64,000 nucleotides of DNA from Syntrophomonadaceae bacterium (GTDB lineage Bacteria > Bacillota > Dethiobacteria > SKNC01): positions 19,991 to 83,990 of the forward strand of contig PWHX01000012.1 of the NCBI GenBank assembly GCA_003555415.1, given 5' to 3'. The notes beneath the pieces were generated by a model. The model searched no databases. It saw nothing but the letters and a program-made list of their open reading frames with translations, and had not been told where the DNA came from. A program made the translations under genes and the position numbers. Of the stretch, positions 51,878 to 60,293 are shown piece after piece. Numbering within the stretch: the first letter of the stretch is position 1; every line of letters begins with the position of its first letter.

Positions 51878-53215
51878 ATGCCAGGTGAAAAGCTGGGAGT
51901 TATTTCCCTGGGTTGTGCAAAAAACCTTGTAGATACTGAAGTTATGTTGGGACTGATTACGGAGGCAGGTTTTGAGGTTACCAATAATGCTCAAGAAGCC
52001 CAGGTTTTAATAATTAATACATGCGGTTTCATTAATGACGCAAAGGAAGAATCCATTAATACCATTTTAGAAATGGCAGAATATAAAAATAAGGGAAATT
52101 GTAAGGTGCTTTTGGCAACGGGATGTCTTACACAAAGATATCGGGAAGAATTAATGAAGGAGATACCAGAATTAGATGGAATCATCGGCACGGGCGATTA
52201 CAATAAAATAGCTACAGTTATTGAGGATGCCTTAAAAGGTACTAAAATTGCCAGTTTTGATAACTGTGGTTTTCTATACGATCATACTTATCCCAGATTA
52301 TTGAGCGGACCTTCCCACAGGGCATATGTAAAAATAGCTGAAGGATGTAACCATAAATGTGCTTTTTGTGTTATACCTGACTTAAGAGGAAGATATCAGA
52401 GCAGGAGTCCGGAATCGGTAATTAAAGAAGTAGAAGGCCTTGCCAACCGGGGAGTTAAGGAAATAAATCTTATAGCCCAGGATTCTACAAGTTATGGTAA
52501 GGATCTTAAAGATAGCTCTGTAAATCTAGCAAGGCTATTAAAACAACTGGTAAATAAAGAAAGCGTTGAATGGTTGAGAGTCCTGTACGGATATCCTACA
52601 GGTGTTACGGAGGACTTAATTGAAGTTATAGCTAATGAAAACAAAATTTGTAAATATCTTGATATTCCCCTACAACATGCCCATCCAGAAATATTAAAGA
52701 AGATGGGCAGGTTTTTACCTCCAGAGGATGCAAAACAATTAATAACAAAAATAAGAAAGAATATCCCTGGAGTTATTTTAAGGAGCACATTCATGGTTGG
52801 TTTTCCTGGGGAAAAGGATCATCATTTTGACGAACTTTATCAGTTTATGCAGGAAATTCAATTTGAACGGGCAGGAGTTTTTGTTTATTCCCGAGAAGAA
52901 AGTACCAAGGCTGCAAAACTTAAGGAACAGGTTAAAAACAATGTGAAGGTTGAAAGGTTCCACCGCCTCATGAAACTTCAAAAAAAGATATCTGAACAAA
53001 AGAACAAGGATTATTTAGGTAGTATTCAGCAGGTATTGGTGGAGGGGCAGGTAAGGGATTCCCATGATTTATATTTCGGTCGTTTTTGGGGTCAGGCACC
53101 GGAGGTGGATGGGTTGGTTTATTTTACAAGTAACCGCCATGTATCCTCTGGAGACTTGGTTAAGGCCAAGATTACAGGTACCTACACTTATGATCTTAAG
53201 GGAGAGGTAATTTAA
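51878..53215 (+). CDS. rimO: ribosomal protein S12 methylthiotransferase RimO
   Basis: Radical-SAM enzyme with two clusters that adds a methylthio group to an Asp of S12. 445 residues. UPF0004 domain with SLGCAKNLVDTEVMLG and NTCGFINDAKEES, radical-SAM ligands Cys157, Cys161, Cys164 in EGCNHKCAFCVIPDLRGRYQ, and a C-terminal TRAM domain ending at YDLKGEV. SLGCAKNLVDTE favours RimO over MiaB. AGGAGG precedes the ATG; pgsA overlaps its stop by one base. Confidence 0.96.
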   Translation: MPGEKLGVISLGCAKNLVDTEVMLGLITEAGFEVTNNAQEAQVLIINTCGFINDAKEESINTILEMAEYKNKGNCKVLLATGCLTQRYREELMKEIPELDGIIGTGDYNKIATVIEDALKGTKIASFDNCGFLYDHTYPRLLSGPSHRAYVKIAEGCNHKCAFCVIPDLRGRYQSRSPESVIKEVEGLANRGVKEINLIAQDSTSYGKDLKDSSVNLARLLKQLVNKESVEWLRVLYGYPTGVTEDLIEVIANENKICKYLDIPLQHAHPEILKKMGRFLPPEDAKQLITKIRKNIPGVILRSTFMVGFPGEKDHHFDELYQFMQEIQFERAGVFVYSREESTKAAKLKEQVKNNVKVERFHRLMKLQKKISEQKNKDYLGSIQQVLVEGQVRDSHDLYFGRFWGQAPEVDGLVYFTSNRHVSSGDLVKAKITGTYTYDLKGEVI

Positions 53216-53808
53216 TGAACTTGGCAAATAAGCTGACTTTAGTCAGAATATTTTTGATACCAGTATTTATGGTGTTTCTCCTGGTTAAGTTTTTTCCGTA
53301 TGGCGGCAAATTTATTGCTGCAGGTGTTTTCACACTGGCGGCCTTGACGGATGGCCTGGATGGGTATATTGCCCGGAAGAACAACCAGGTGACTAGGGTT
53401 GGAAAGTTTTTAGACCCCTTGGCGGACAAGCTTTTAATCAGTGCAGCTTTGATATCCCTGGTTGGTTTGGGAAAACTGCACGCCGGTATAGCTTTTATAA
53501 TAATTGCCAGGGAATTTATAATTACAGGTTTAAGGGTAATGGTTGCCGGGGAGAGAAAAATTCTTGTTGCCAGCAAACTGGGCAAGGCCAAGACAATTTT
53601 TCAAATAGTGGCCGTTTTATATATAATTATAATATCTGACTTAGAAAACCTTTCTGCTATTTTACCTCCATTATCTGACTTTCTTCAAAAGTTCCCATAT
53701 TTATATTTGAACTGGTTTTTATTGTTTTTGGCTGTTCTATTTACTGTATGGTCCGGAGTTGACTACATGTACAAGAATAAGTGGGTCTTTAAGATGGGAA
53801 AAGAATAA
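53215..53808 (+). CDS. pgsA: CDP-diacylglycerol--glycerol-3-phosphate 3-phosphatidyltransferase
   Basis: Makes phosphatidylglycerol phosphate from the CdsA product. 197 residues with about five membrane helices. The CDP-alcohol motif is DGLDGYIARKNNQVTRVGKF followed by LDPLADKLL. TAATG overlap with rimO shows coupling. The rimO-pgsA-cinA/pncC-recA order matches Bacillus and Clostridia, with an inserted protease pair here. Confidence 0.95.
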   Translation: MNLANKLTLVRIFLIPVFMVFLLVKFFPYGGKFIAAGVFTLAALTDGLDGYIARKNNQVTRVGKFLDPLADKLLISAALISLVGLGKLHAGIAFIIIAREFIITGLRVMVAGERKILVASKLGKAKTIFQIVAVLYIIIISDLENLSAILPPLSDFLQKFPYLYLNWFLLFLAVLFTVWSGVDYMYKNKWVFKMGKE

Positions 53809-53841
53809 AATACTATAAAACTTCAGATATATTACAGAGAG

Positions 53842-53864
53842 GCGTGGGGATAACATTTCCACGC
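53842..53864 (+). repeat. hairpin after pgsA
   Basis: GCGTGG (53842-53847) pairs with CCACGC (53859-53864), extended by wobble pairs. There is no T run, so termination is uncertain. Confidence 0.4.
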
Positions 53865-53900
53865 TTAATTATGTAAGCGATGCTATGGTTATTATTACTA

Positions 53901-53930
53901 TTGCTACAGCAAAATTCCCTGTGTTATAAT
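53901..53930 (+). promoter_or_regulatory. sigma-A promoter of the 54.0 kb membrane protein / FtsH-like pair
   Basis: TTGCTA (53901-53906), 18-base spacer and perfect TATAAT (53925-53930) with an extended TGT, about 70 bases before the ATG. Confidence 0.78.
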
Positions 53931-54000
53931 GATTATGTAAACAAACGCCGGCAAAGTAAAACTCTATTATACTTTTGATTTTTGTTGGGAGAGGTTTGTA

Positions 54001-54558
54001 ATGTTTTTTAAACAAATTAAATGGGTTGCTGTAATAGTTTCTTTTATTTTTATTTTAGGAATATTCTACGGATTTCAACATTACCAGGATAAACAGACAG
54101 CGGATGAACTTTTATATCAACTACTAAATGAAATAGAAGAAATTGAAGACGTAGAAATAAAAGAAAAACCTGAATCACTGCACATTGTGTTGGAACTGGC
54201 GTATGTTAATAATTTATATAATACAGAAAACGAGATTAGTAAAAAAGTAGTAAGGTATTTAGGAGACAGGGAATTTAAAATAATATTCGAAGATAAGAGG
54301 GACGAAGACTTAGATAAGATATTTTATAGAGTTCATTATTCTCTTCAGGAAGCAGCGGTAAAGGGGAATTTCATGGAAATGTCGGTAAAAGTAGAAGATA
54401 TAATGGACGAGCATGCAGTTGATGATTTTCGTATAATTGTTGGAGAGAAGAGCCTTTATTTTCAGCTTTTAAAAGATGATAATTATCTTTACGAGGTAGT
54501 ACCGCGTTCCCCCATGGATATAGAAAAATTATTAAGGGAGCGTGATAGCTTTGATTAA
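54001..54558 (+). CDS. single-pass membrane protein with outer domain, unknown function
   Basis: 185 residues. One membrane helix near 9-27 (VAVIVSFIFILGIFYGF) leaves about 155 residues outside, alternating alpha/beta in appearance and acidic (LLNEIEEIEDVEIKEKPESL). I do not recognise it. GGGAGAGG is placed before the ATG, and it overlaps the FtsH-like gene by about eight bases, so both are made together. It could supply the extracytoplasmic domain that the protease lacks (inference). Confidence 0.72.
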   Translation: MFFKQIKWVAVIVSFIFILGIFYGFQHYQDKQTADELLYQLLNEIEEIEDVEIKEKPESLHIVLELAYVNNLYNTENEISKKVVRYLGDREFKIIFEDKRDEDLDKIFYRVHYSLQEAAVKGNFMEMSVKVEDIMDEHAVDDFRIIVGEKSLYFQLLKDDNYLYEVVPRSPMDIEKLLRERDSFD

Positions 54559-56056
54559 AGAAGTAGCTATAGGTATTGGAGCTGCATTATTGGTTATATT
54601 GTTTCAACAGGGGGTTAATATTATGCCCTGGTTTTTCATGGTGGGATTGGTGTTCGTACTTTATTACCTGGTTGGCTCTAAAGGCGGGAATAAAAGTTTT
54701 GCCATGATAAATAGCAGTAAGGATAAGAATAAAGTAGAGAAGATTAATTTTGATCGTATAGGGGGAAACGCTTCAGCAAAAAAGGAACTGCTTGAAGCTC
54801 TAGAGTTTATTCGCAACCCTAAAAAGGTAGTATCAATGGGTATCCGTCCCCTGAAAGGAATTTTACTTGATGGCCCTCCAGGGACGGGCAAAACCCTTTT
54901 GGCCAAAGCTGCTGCCAGCTATACGGAGTCTGTTTTTTTATCTGCTTCAGGAAGTGAATTTATTGAAGTATACGCAGGAGTGGGAGCCCAGAGGGTAAGG
55001 CAGATATTCAACCAGGCCAGGGAAACGGCCAAGAAAGAAAAGAAAAACAGCGCTATAGTATTCATTGATGAAATAGAAATACTTGGAGGAAAACGAGGAA
55101 CACATGGCAGCCACCTGGAATACGACCAGACTTTAAACCAGTTGCTGGTTGAAATGGATGGGATTAATTATTACGACGAGGTAAAGCTTTTGGTTATTGG
55201 AGCTACCAACCGTTCAGAGCTCCTGGATTCTGCTATAGTCAGGCCGGGACGTTTTGACCGGATAGTCAATGTAGATCTTCCAGATATAGACGGTAGAGAA
55301 CAGATACTGAGCCTGCACACTGTAAATAAACCCCTGGACGAAGATGTAGATTTAAAAACAATAGCCCGAGAGACCTTTGGCTTTTCCGGAGCTCACCTGG
55401 AAAGTGTAGCTAACGAAGCGGCTATTCTTGCTTTTAGAGAAAATAATAAAATTATATCACAAAAGTACTTTATAGAAGCTGTAGATAAAGTAATGATGGG
55501 AGAAAAAATGGACAGAAAACCTGATAAGGAAGAAATGCGAAGGATAGCAATCCATGAAACGGGACATGCTCTGATTAGTGAAATTGTTCGTCCCGGTTCT
55601 GTTTCTAGTATTACTACTTCTTCCCGAGGAAAAGCTCTGGGTTATATGAGACAAACTCCGGAAAAGGACCTTCATCTTTATACCAGAGATTACCTTGAGG
55701 GTCAGGTAGACATTCTTTTAGCCGGATCCATTGCAGAAGAAGAGATTATGGGTAGCAGGAGCACCGGTGCTTCCTCAGATTTCCAGCAGGCTATAAATAT
55801 AACAAAGCAAATTATTAGTTCCGGGATGTCAAGTTTAGGAGTGGTGAGCTTAAAAGAAGTTCCTGCTACGATGCTCCATGATACCGTAACTAAAATTATA
55901 GAAAAAGAGGAAACAAAGGTTCGAGATACTGTTAATCGTTATAAAGATCTCGTAAAAGAGGTAGCACATTATCTTTTAGAACAGGAAAAAATCTCTGGAG
56001 ATAAATTAAGGCAATTGCTTGGCGTATATAAGAAAACAATAAAGGTAAGCAGCTAG
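54551..56056 (+). CDS. FtsH-like AAA+ zinc metalloprotease without outer domain
   Basis: About 501 residues. Two hydrophobic N-terminal helices are separated by only a few residues, whereas FtsH has an outer domain of about 70 between them. AAA module: Walker A GPPGTGKTLLAKAA (near 108), Walker B IVFIDEIEILGG, arginine finger region VRPGRFDRIV. Zinc protease: HETGH (near 335-339) with a third ligand Asp in ASSDFQQA. TTG 54551 is spaced ten bases from AAGGGAG; GTG 54542 is the alternative. Probably a paralogue; true ftsH should be elsewhere. The stop lies in its terminator loop. Confidence 0.88.
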   Translation: MIKEVAIGIGAALLVILFQQGVNIMPWFFMVGLVFVLYYLVGSKGGNKSFAMINSSKDKNKVEKINFDRIGGNASAKKELLEALEFIRNPKKVVSMGIRPLKGILLDGPPGTGKTLLAKAAASYTESVFLSASGSEFIEVYAGVGAQRVRQIFNQARETAKKEKKNSAIVFIDEIEILGGKRGTHGSHLEYDQTLNQLLVEMDGINYYDEVKLLVIGATNRSELLDSAIVRPGRFDRIVNVDLPDIDGREQILSLHTVNKPLDEDVDLKTIARETFGFSGAHLESVANEAAILAFRENNKIISQKYFIEAVDKVMMGEKMDRKPDKEEMRRIAIHETGHALISEIVRPGSVSSITTSSRGKALGYMRQTPEKDLHLYTRDYLEGQVDILLAGSIAEEEIMGSRSTGASSDFQQAINITKQIISSGMSSLGVVSLKEVPATMLHDTVTKIIEKEETKVRDTVNRYKDLVKEVAHYLLEQEKISGDKLRQLLGVYKKTIKVSS

Positions 56057-56077
56057 AGAGGCTGCTTACCTTTATTG
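56041..56077 (+). terminator. terminator overlapping the FtsH-like stop codon
   Basis: AAAGGTAAGCAGC (56041-56053), loop TAGAGAG containing the stop, GCTGCTTACCTTT (56061-56073): 13 perfect pairs and a T-rich tail. Confidence 0.85.
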
Positions 56078-56147
56078 TTTGCAAAAATATTTTGGAAGGG
56101 TTACAATTTAGTCTAAAAGGTAAAAATGTAGTTAAGGAGAGTCAAAG

Positions 56148-56648
56148 TTGAAGGCAGACACCGTAAATGAAGAAACTATAAAAGAAGTAGTAGCCCGGCT
56201 GCTTTTTAAAAGCAATTATACTCTGGTTGTTGCAGAGTCTTGCACCGGCGGCTTGCTGGCCGATAAACTTACTGATATCCCCGGCAGCTCTAATTATTTT
56301 TTGCTAGGAATAACCTGTTATAGCAATGAAGCAAAAATGGAATTATTAAAAGTGCCTCAGGAAACAATAGATACTGCGGGTGCTGTGAGTGAAGAAACAG
56401 CCAGGGCTATGGCGGACAACATTCGCAGCCTGGCTTTTGCTGACCTTGCTTTATCTACTACGGGTTATGCTGGCCCTGGAGATAGCCCTCTGGAGCCCAT
56501 AGGATTAGTTTATGTGGGTATGGCCACCCCTGAAGGCACTTTCTGCCGGAGATTTAATTTCCAGGGGGATAGAAGAAGTATTAAAAAGCAGGCGGGTAAT
56601 AGTGCTTTAAATATGATCAGGCTTTACCTGGAGGGCTCCTTGGAATGA
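56148..56648 (+). CDS. pncC: nicotinamide-nucleotide amidase PncC (CinA C-terminal domain only)
   Basis: 166 residues corresponding to the C-terminal CinA domain, which deamidates NMN in NAD recycling. Motifs VVAESCTGGLLADKLTDIPG, ITCYSNEAKMELLKV, GAVSEETARAMADNIR and STTGYAGPGD are intact. The N-terminal MoaB-like domain of full CinA (about 410 residues) is absent, and the gene begins with a proper ribosome site and TTG, so it is a natural short form. Position before recA matches cinA. Confidence 0.92.
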   Translation: MKADTVNEETIKEVVARLLFKSNYTLVVAESCTGGLLADKLTDIPGSSNYFLLGITCYSNEAKMELLKVPQETIDTAGAVSEETARAMADNIRSLAFADLALSTTGYAGPGDSPLEPIGLVYVGMATPEGTFCRRFNFQGDRRSIKKQAGNSALNMIRLYLEGSLE

Positions 56649-56693
56649 TTCAGTAATACTTCCCTTTCCAACTTTGTTAAAAAAGGTGATTAG

Positions 56694-58136
56694 ATGGACT
56701 ATCGCTACTACTACTTAAAGGTAGGAATTATAGCCACTATAGGGATGATCGTTTTTGTAAGCTTTCTAGGGAATGTAGCGATTCCCATGAGTGCTTTGGA
56801 GCTGGAATTGAATATTCAATTATTTAGCCAGGGATATACCGAGGTGGTTATTCCTCCTTTTGGTACAGTCAGGGCTCAAACTCATATTTCTCCCCTGCAG
56901 TTTCAGGTAATACTGCAAAATATTAATTTGGATTTGCTTCAGGAAGCTATCCCCGACTTATCTAAGGAGGAGTTTATAGGTCAGCTTCAAAAACAAATCA
57001 TGTCTTATCTATACTATTTCTTTTTTCGAATTATGGCTTTAGGATTCCTTGGTGGTGCTGCAGCAGTTTATTTGTCAGGGATAAAAAAATTTAAAACGGT
57101 TGCTGTTGGCGGAATTATAGGCTTAGTTATTATAGGTCTTTTGATATTAGCTGCGGTGGTTTCTTATAATCCCCAGGCTTTTGTTAACCCGGAGTTTGAA
57201 GGAGTATTAAGCTCTGCTCCCTGGATGGTCAGTTTTATTGAAGAAAGCCTCCTCAAAGTGGACACTCTTGGTGAACAGATGGAATTGATGGCCATCAACA
57301 TCTCCCGGGTCTATGAGAGGATAGATCAAATAGAACCTCTAGATAGAACTGAAGGGGACTTGAAGGTTCTCCATATTTCCGACATTCACAATAATCCGGC
57401 TGCTATAAAATATGTTATCCAGGTGGTTAATACATTTAACGTAGATATGGTTATTGATACAGGAGATATTACTGATTTTGGCACTCCTATGGAGGCGGAG
57501 CTAGTTTCCAGGATATCAAATATAAAGGTTCCTTATGTTTTTGTCCCCGGTAACCATGATTCTCCCGAAGTTATAGACCGTATGAAGGAAATTGAACAGG
57601 TCATAGTATTGGAAGAAGATAAAATAAATATAAAGGGTTTAAATATAGCCGGGATTGCGGACCCCTCTTCCCGCTCTAAAAAAATGGCTGTAGCAAGCCA
57701 GTGGACTTTAAATGAATATGCCAGGAGATTAAAAGAGATAGTAGAGAAAGGTGATCTTACTCATATTGTGGCTACTCACCATGCCGGAATTTCTAAAGGG
57801 TTAATAGGGGAAGTACCGGTAATACTTCATGGCCACACCCATTCCCTTGATATCAGGGAAGAAAATAAATCAGTTATAATAGATGCCGGGACGGCAGGAG
57901 CGGCGGGAGTCAGAGGGCTCCAGAGTCACCAGGAGGTTCCATACGGTGTTGTACTGCTGCATTTTAACATGACGGAGAAAGTCCCCAGGCTAATTGCTGC
58001 TGATATTATTAAAGTATTTCAACTCCATAGCGGTTTCAACCTGAAGAGAGTGCGGTTTAATGAAGGTATAGCAGAAGAAGGCATATTGGAAGAAAGTATA
58101 ATAAACGAAGACATATTAGAGGAATACATAGATTAG
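56694..58136 (+). CDS. membrane-anchored metallophosphoesterase
   Basis: 480 residues. Membrane helices near 8-30, 103-127 and 133-156, with a basic loop (IKKFKT) between the last two, which puts the catalytic domain outside. The calcineurin-like domain from about 222 has HISDIHNNP, DTGDITD, PGNHDSP, VATHHAG and LHGHTHS, so all metal motifs are present. The acidic C-terminus ends in short EEGILEES-type repeats. The substrate is unknown. Possibly a phospholipid or wall-related phosphoesterase. It lies between pncC and thpR, with AAGGTGAT before the ATG. Confidence 0.85.
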   Translation: MDYRYYYLKVGIIATIGMIVFVSFLGNVAIPMSALELELNIQLFSQGYTEVVIPPFGTVRAQTHISPLQFQVILQNINLDLLQEAIPDLSKEEFIGQLQKQIMSYLYYFFFRIMALGFLGGAAAVYLSGIKKFKTVAVGGIIGLVIIGLLILAAVVSYNPQAFVNPEFEGVLSSAPWMVSFIEESLLKVDTLGEQMELMAINISRVYERIDQIEPLDRTEGDLKVLHISDIHNNPAAIKYVIQVVNTFNVDMVIDTGDITDFGTPMEAELVSRISNIKVPYVFVPGNHDSPEVIDRMKEIEQVIVLEEDKINIKGLNIAGIADPSSRSKKMAVASQWTLNEYARRLKEIVEKGDLTHIVATHHAGISKGLIGEVPVILHGHTHSLDIREENKSVIIDAGTAGAAGVRGLQSHQEVPYGVVLLHFNMTEKVPRLIAADIIKVFQLHSGFNLKRVRFNEGIAEEGILEESIINEDILEEYID

Positions 58137-58172
58137 AAGAGTGAAATTTTAGATTTTGAGAGGTGGTTGTAT

Positions 58173-58748
58173 ATGAGTAAAGTAAGGGCGTTTGTAGCTA
58201 TTACTATAGACAAAAAAATAAAGGATACAGTTAATGAACTGCAAAATACACTGAAAAAAAGTAATGCTGACGTAAAGTGGGTAGAGCCCAAAAACCTACA
58301 TCTAACGCTGCAATTTTTAGGGAATATAGACGAGGAAAGGTTACCCGAGTATTACCGGGCCATAGATGACAGTGTTTCAAATATTTCCCCCTTTAATATA
58401 TCCTTTGCAGGTCTGGGAGTTTTCCCGGGATCAGGCAAGCCCCGGGTGCTGTGGATAGGCATTAAAGAAGGTAAAAAACAATATATAAGACTACATGAAG
58501 AGCTTTCATCAACGCTAGGACAGGCTCTTCTTTTAAATTATAAAGATCATAAAAAGGATAAAATATCTCCCCACCTTACCATGGGAAGGGTTCGTTCTAA
58601 AGAAGGGCAAGATCGGCTGCTAACAGCTTTTAAGAAAAACCAAAGTTTTTATGGGGGAGAAATGAAGGTAGAGGAATTACATTTGATCAAGTCTACTTTA
58701 ACTTCAACCGGCCCTCTTTATATTACTTTAAAAAATTTTCCTATTTAA
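58173..58748 (+). CDS. thpR: RNA 2',3'-cyclic phosphodiesterase
   Basis: 2H phosphoesterase of 191 residues (LigT/ThpR). The two catalytic motifs are HLTLQFLGN and HLTMGRVRS. N-terminal VRAFVAITIDKKIKDTVNEL is typical. ATG 58173 lies six bases after AGGTGG. The enzyme opens 2',3'-cyclic phosphates on RNA in vitro; its natural role is unclear. Placement just before recA is common in Clostridia. Confidence 0.92.
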   Translation: MSKVRAFVAITIDKKIKDTVNELQNTLKKSNADVKWVEPKNLHLTLQFLGNIDEERLPEYYRAIDDSVSNISPFNISFAGLGVFPGSGKPRVLWIGIKEGKKQYIRLHEELSSTLGQALLLNYKDHKKDKISPHLTMGRVRSKEGQDRLLTAFKKNQSFYGGEMKVEELHLIKSTLTSTGPLYITLKNFPI

Positions 58749-58810
58749 TTATTTTTATTAAATCTTTGAAGGAAAAAGGAATTATTTGGCGAAGCTATAA
58801 GCATGCAATC

Positions 58811-58834
58811 GGAACAAATGTTCCTTGGCATAAT
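58811..58834 (+). promoter_or_regulatory. LexA operator and promoter of recA
   Basis: GGAACAAATGTTCC (58811-58824) is a palindrome with the GAAC-N4-GTTC core of Gram-positive LexA (DinR) boxes. It overlaps the -35 zone of an extended -10, TGG CATAAT (58826-58834). Binding would block recA transcription until SOS induction. Confidence 0.85.
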
Positions 58835-58857
58835 ACATGAATTAGGAGGGTTAAAAA

Positions 58858-59949
58858 ATGGACAAAGAAAAAGCTTTAGACATGACCTTACAACAAATTG
58901 AAAAACAATTTGGTAAGGGTTCAATTATGAAGCTTGGAGAATCAGCAGCAAAGTTGAATGTGGAAATTATTCCTACGGGCTGTTTACCTCTGGACATAGC
59001 TCTAGGGGTAGGAGGTATGCCCAGGGGAAGGGTTGTAGAAATCTATGGCCCGGAGGCGTCAGGCAAAACAACGGTGGCCCTACATGTAGTGGCCCAGGCC
59101 CAAAAAATGGGGGGTTATGCTGCTTTTATCGACGCGGAAAATGCCCTGGATCCTAATTATGCCCAACGTCTAGGGGTAGATATAGACAATCTATTTATAT
59201 CCCAGCCGGACACAGCTGAGCAGGGGTTAGAAATAGCCGAGGCTCTAGTTAGAAGCGGAGCCATAGATGTAGTAGTAGTAGACTCAGTAGCAGCACTGGT
59301 GCCCCGGGCTGAATTAGAAGGAGAAATGGGAGACGCTCATGTAGGGCTGCAAGCGCGGCTTATGTCGCAGGCGTTAAGGAAGCTTTCTGGAGTTATCAGT
59401 AAGTCTAGAACAATTGCAGTATTCATTAACCAGCTTCGTGAGAAAGTCGGAGTATTTTTTGGAAACCCCGAGACAACTTCTGGGGGGAGGGCCCTAAAGT
59501 TTTATTCTTCTGTGCGTTTAGATGTTCGCAGATCAGAAACTCTTAAGCAGGGCAATGAAATGATTGGTAATAGAACGAAGGTTAAGGTAGCCAAAAATAA
59601 AGTTGCTCCCCCCTTTAGAAGGGCAGAATTTGATATTATTTACGGCGAAGGGATATCAAGGGAGGGCTGTATCCTCGATGCAGCAGTGGAGATTGATTTG
59701 ATAAATAAAAGTGGTGCCTGGTATTCTTTTGGAGATGAGAGGTTGGGACAGGGAAGAGAAAATGTAAGGGAGTATTTTAAAGACAATGCTGAGGTTTGCG
59801 ATAAAATTGAAGCAAAAGTCAGGGAAGTTCATGGGCTCCCTTCTTTTTCTCCTCCCCCTCCTCCTAATTCTAATCCTAAAAATCCTTCTGTTCCTGATGC
59901 TTCTAATCCTGAAGGCAAAAAGAATAAAGAATCAAAGGATGATAAGTAG
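58858..59949 (+). CDS. recA: recombinase RecA
   Basis: Strand-exchange ATPase and LexA co-protease. 363 residues. Walker A GPEASGKTT (64-72), Walker B VVVVDSVAAL, L2 loop region FGNPETTSGGRALKFYSSVR, and IINQLREKVG-type L1 (FINQLREKVGVFFG). The C-terminal tail is unusual in carrying Pro/Asn/Ser-rich sequence (FSPPPPPNSNPKNPSVPD) before the usual charged end. AGGAGGG precedes the ATG and a LexA box overlaps the promoter. No recX follows. Confidence 0.98.
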   Translation: MDKEKALDMTLQQIEKQFGKGSIMKLGESAAKLNVEIIPTGCLPLDIALGVGGMPRGRVVEIYGPEASGKTTVALHVVAQAQKMGGYAAFIDAENALDPNYAQRLGVDIDNLFISQPDTAEQGLEIAEALVRSGAIDVVVVDSVAALVPRAELEGEMGDAHVGLQARLMSQALRKLSGVISKSRTIAVFINQLREKVGVFFGNPETTSGGRALKFYSSVRLDVRRSETLKQGNEMIGNRTKVKVAKNKVAPPFRRAEFDIIYGEGISREGCILDAAVEIDLINKSGAWYSFGDERLGQGRENVREYFKDNAEVCDKIEAKVREVHGLPSFSPPPPPNSNPKNPSVPDASNPEGKKNKESKDDK

Positions 59950-59955
59950 AGTTTC

Positions 59956-59984
59956 TTGACATGTAAACAAAAAAAGGGTACAAT
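59956..59984 (+). promoter_or_regulatory. sigma-A promoter between recA and rny
   Basis: Perfect TTGACA (59956-59961), 17-base spacer and TACAAT (59979-59984). Transcription would begin near 59991, 300 bases before the rny start. Confidence 0.88.
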
Positions 59985-59990
59985 TATCAA

Positions 59991-60266
59991 CGGATAGCTT
60001 AAGAATAGATTTACCATAGAAGCATTAAGTGGTAATTTGGATTCAGTAGGAATCTGTTTAATATAAGAGAAAAATCTTATGGTAAGAGTACCCTTTTACT
60101 TGGGTTAATTATGGCTTTTTATATATATTTTTTTTAAAACCAAAAAGTAATTAATATGTGGTACATACATATTTGTACTACTTTGTACCTTACTTTTGAT
60201 TATTTTGGTATTATAAAAGCCTTTTTCTCTTTTAAAGCTGTTCCTACAACGGCTTTATTTTTTTTA
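59991..60266 (+). ncRNA. candidate structured RNA or long leader ahead of rny
   Basis: About 275 bases between a strong promoter and a terminator. Hairpins seen by eye: TTACCA/TGGTAA (60011-60016, 60030-60035), GATTC/GAATC (60040-60044, 60050-60054), ATAAGA/TCTTAT (60063-60068, 60075-60080), and a larger element with AAAAGTAA (60143-60150) to TTACTTTT (60190-60197), GGTAC to GTACC, and ACCAAAA to TTTTGGT outside it. No long ORF. It may be a small RNA or an attenuated leader for RNase Y. I do not recognise its family. Confidence 0.5.
60234..60265 (+). terminator. terminator just before rny
   Basis: AAAGC-T-GTT (60234-60242) pairs with AAC-G-GCTTT (60248-60256) with one mismatch; ATTTTTTTT follows. 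It lies about 15 bases before the rny ribosome site. Confidence 0.7.
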
Positions 60267-60293
60267 AAACATAACAATCAGGGGGTGAAATAA

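Noticed and set aside
51706..51888. Frame between the rodZ-like gene and rimO
   Set aside because: It crosses a terminator and a perfect promoter and has no family features.
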